Source: Haloarcula pellucida
GTDB taxonomy: Archaea > Halobacteriota > Halobacteria > Halobacteriales > Haloarculaceae
Reading direction: 5' to 3'
Assembly (NCBI RefSeq): GCF_014647235.1
Contig: NZ_BMOU01000002.1
Span: forward strand, 558,417 to 622,416
Length of the DNA stretch: 64,000 bases
Shown one piece after another: positions 63,670 to 64,000 of the stretch (its first letter is position 1; the number at the start of each line of letters is the position of its first letter). The notes below the pieces were generated by a model. It saw nothing but the letters and a program-made list of their open reading frames with translations, searched no databases and was not told the DNA's origin. The translations under genes were made by a program, and so were the position numbers.

Positions 63670-64000
63670 GCGGGCGTGGCAGGTCCCGACCGACCGGACC
63701 GAAGCGACCGCCCGACTGGACGCACTCGTCCGCGAACACCGCTTCACCATCGCCGTCGTCTTCCCGCTGGTCGGCGCGGTGACCCTGCTCGCGAGCGCGG
63801 AGGGTCTGCTCCCCCCGCCGCTCGCGTACAACCCCGTCTTCGTCCTGTTCGGGACGCTCGTGATGCGCCTGCCGCTGGTCGCGGGTGTGTTCCCCCTACT
63901 CGACCGGAAGGCGACGCTCGCGCTCGTCGCGCTGACAGCCTACTCCTACGGCATCGAACTGTACGGCGTCACCACTGGGTGGCCCTACGGCGAGTTCTCC
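63662..64000 (+). CDS. cruF: Bisanhydrobacterioruberin hydratase, 5' part (runs off the window)
   Basis: The first 113 residues are present. The frame begins at the ATG at 63662 that overlaps the lyeJ stop. Hydrophobic helices are near 30-50, 60-80 and 88-105, with 'TAYSYGIELYGVTTGWPYGE' at the end, the conserved opening of the CruF carotenoid hydratase family. In bacterioruberin synthesis CruF adds water to the ends of bisanhydrobacterioruberin. The rest lies beyond the right border. Confidence 0.88.
   Translation, partial: MAERAWQVPTDRTEATARLDALVREHRFTIAVVFPLVGAVTLLASAEGLLPPPLAYNPVFVLFGTLVMRLPLVAGVFPLLDRKATLALVALTAYSYGIELYGVTTGWPYGEFS

Overview
The window is a chromosomal segment of a haloarchaeon (class Halobacteria). 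It is GC-rich and its proteins are strongly acidic. It carries many gene families restricted to this class, genes mostly start as leaderless transcripts with a TATA-like box about 25-30 bases before the start codon, and the bacterioruberin carotenoid genes lie at the right edge. A genus cannot be named from the sequence alone; the gene content would fit Haloarculaceae.

Layout. 1-8.9 kb: end of an S-layer-like export partner with its RND/MMPL transporter, a flavin disulfide reductase, a sensor kinase, a 5-formyl-THF cyclo-ligase-like protein and two uncharacterised proteins. 8.9-15.3 kb: a five-gene oligopeptide/nickel-type ABC importer operon (minus strand). 15.5-19.0 kb: vitamin B12 importer, btuF divergent from btuCD, with one palindromic TATA box midway between them. 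19.0-24.0 kb: an Hrq1/YprA-like helicase, an MscS channel coupled to a tiny coiled-coil membrane protein, a cupin, and an Lrp/AsnC regulator. 24.0-29.7 kb: carA and carB, separated and convergent, with panE between; both have the same operator-like inverted repeat upstream. 29.7-38.7 kb: haloarchaeal conserved proteins, two FAD oxidoreductases and a membrane sensor kinase. 38.7-42.3 kb: homoserine kinase, small zinc ribbon, SDR epimerase, CtBP-like dehydrogenase, peroxiredoxin. 42.4-47.4 kb: the archaeal adk-DUF106(Oxa1-like)-cmk-cbf5 core cluster, here split by a roughly 1.9 kb AT-rich insertion that holds a broken transposase and an orphan membrane-anchored protein. 47.4-54.0 kb: ATP-grasp ligase, tRNA-Pro(GGG), small regulators, TM-helix protein, ilvD, beta-RFAP-synthase-like GHMP protein. 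54.0-55.1 kb: a second AT-rich patch with a decayed TnpB gene and an orphan lipoprotein. 55.2-59.5 kb: a RecA/KaiC-like ATPase with a degenerate P-loop, a coiled-coil zinc protein, an acidic repeat zinc protein, transcription factor S, a Nudix hydrolase and a lipoprotein. 59.5-64.0 kb: ZIP transporter, SDR, then the crtD-lyeJ-cruF bacterioruberin operon, preceded by an 80-bp element with perfect 16-bp inverted ends.

The most promising items for follow-up are the proposed Lrp control of the split carAB pair, the shared bidirectional palindromic TATA box of the B12 transporter, the inverted-repeat element before the carotenoid genes, the two AT-rich insertions carrying decayed transposons, and the degenerate-P-loop ATPase/coiled-coil/zinc-protein/TFS cluster. 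No rRNA and no CRISPR array was seen.
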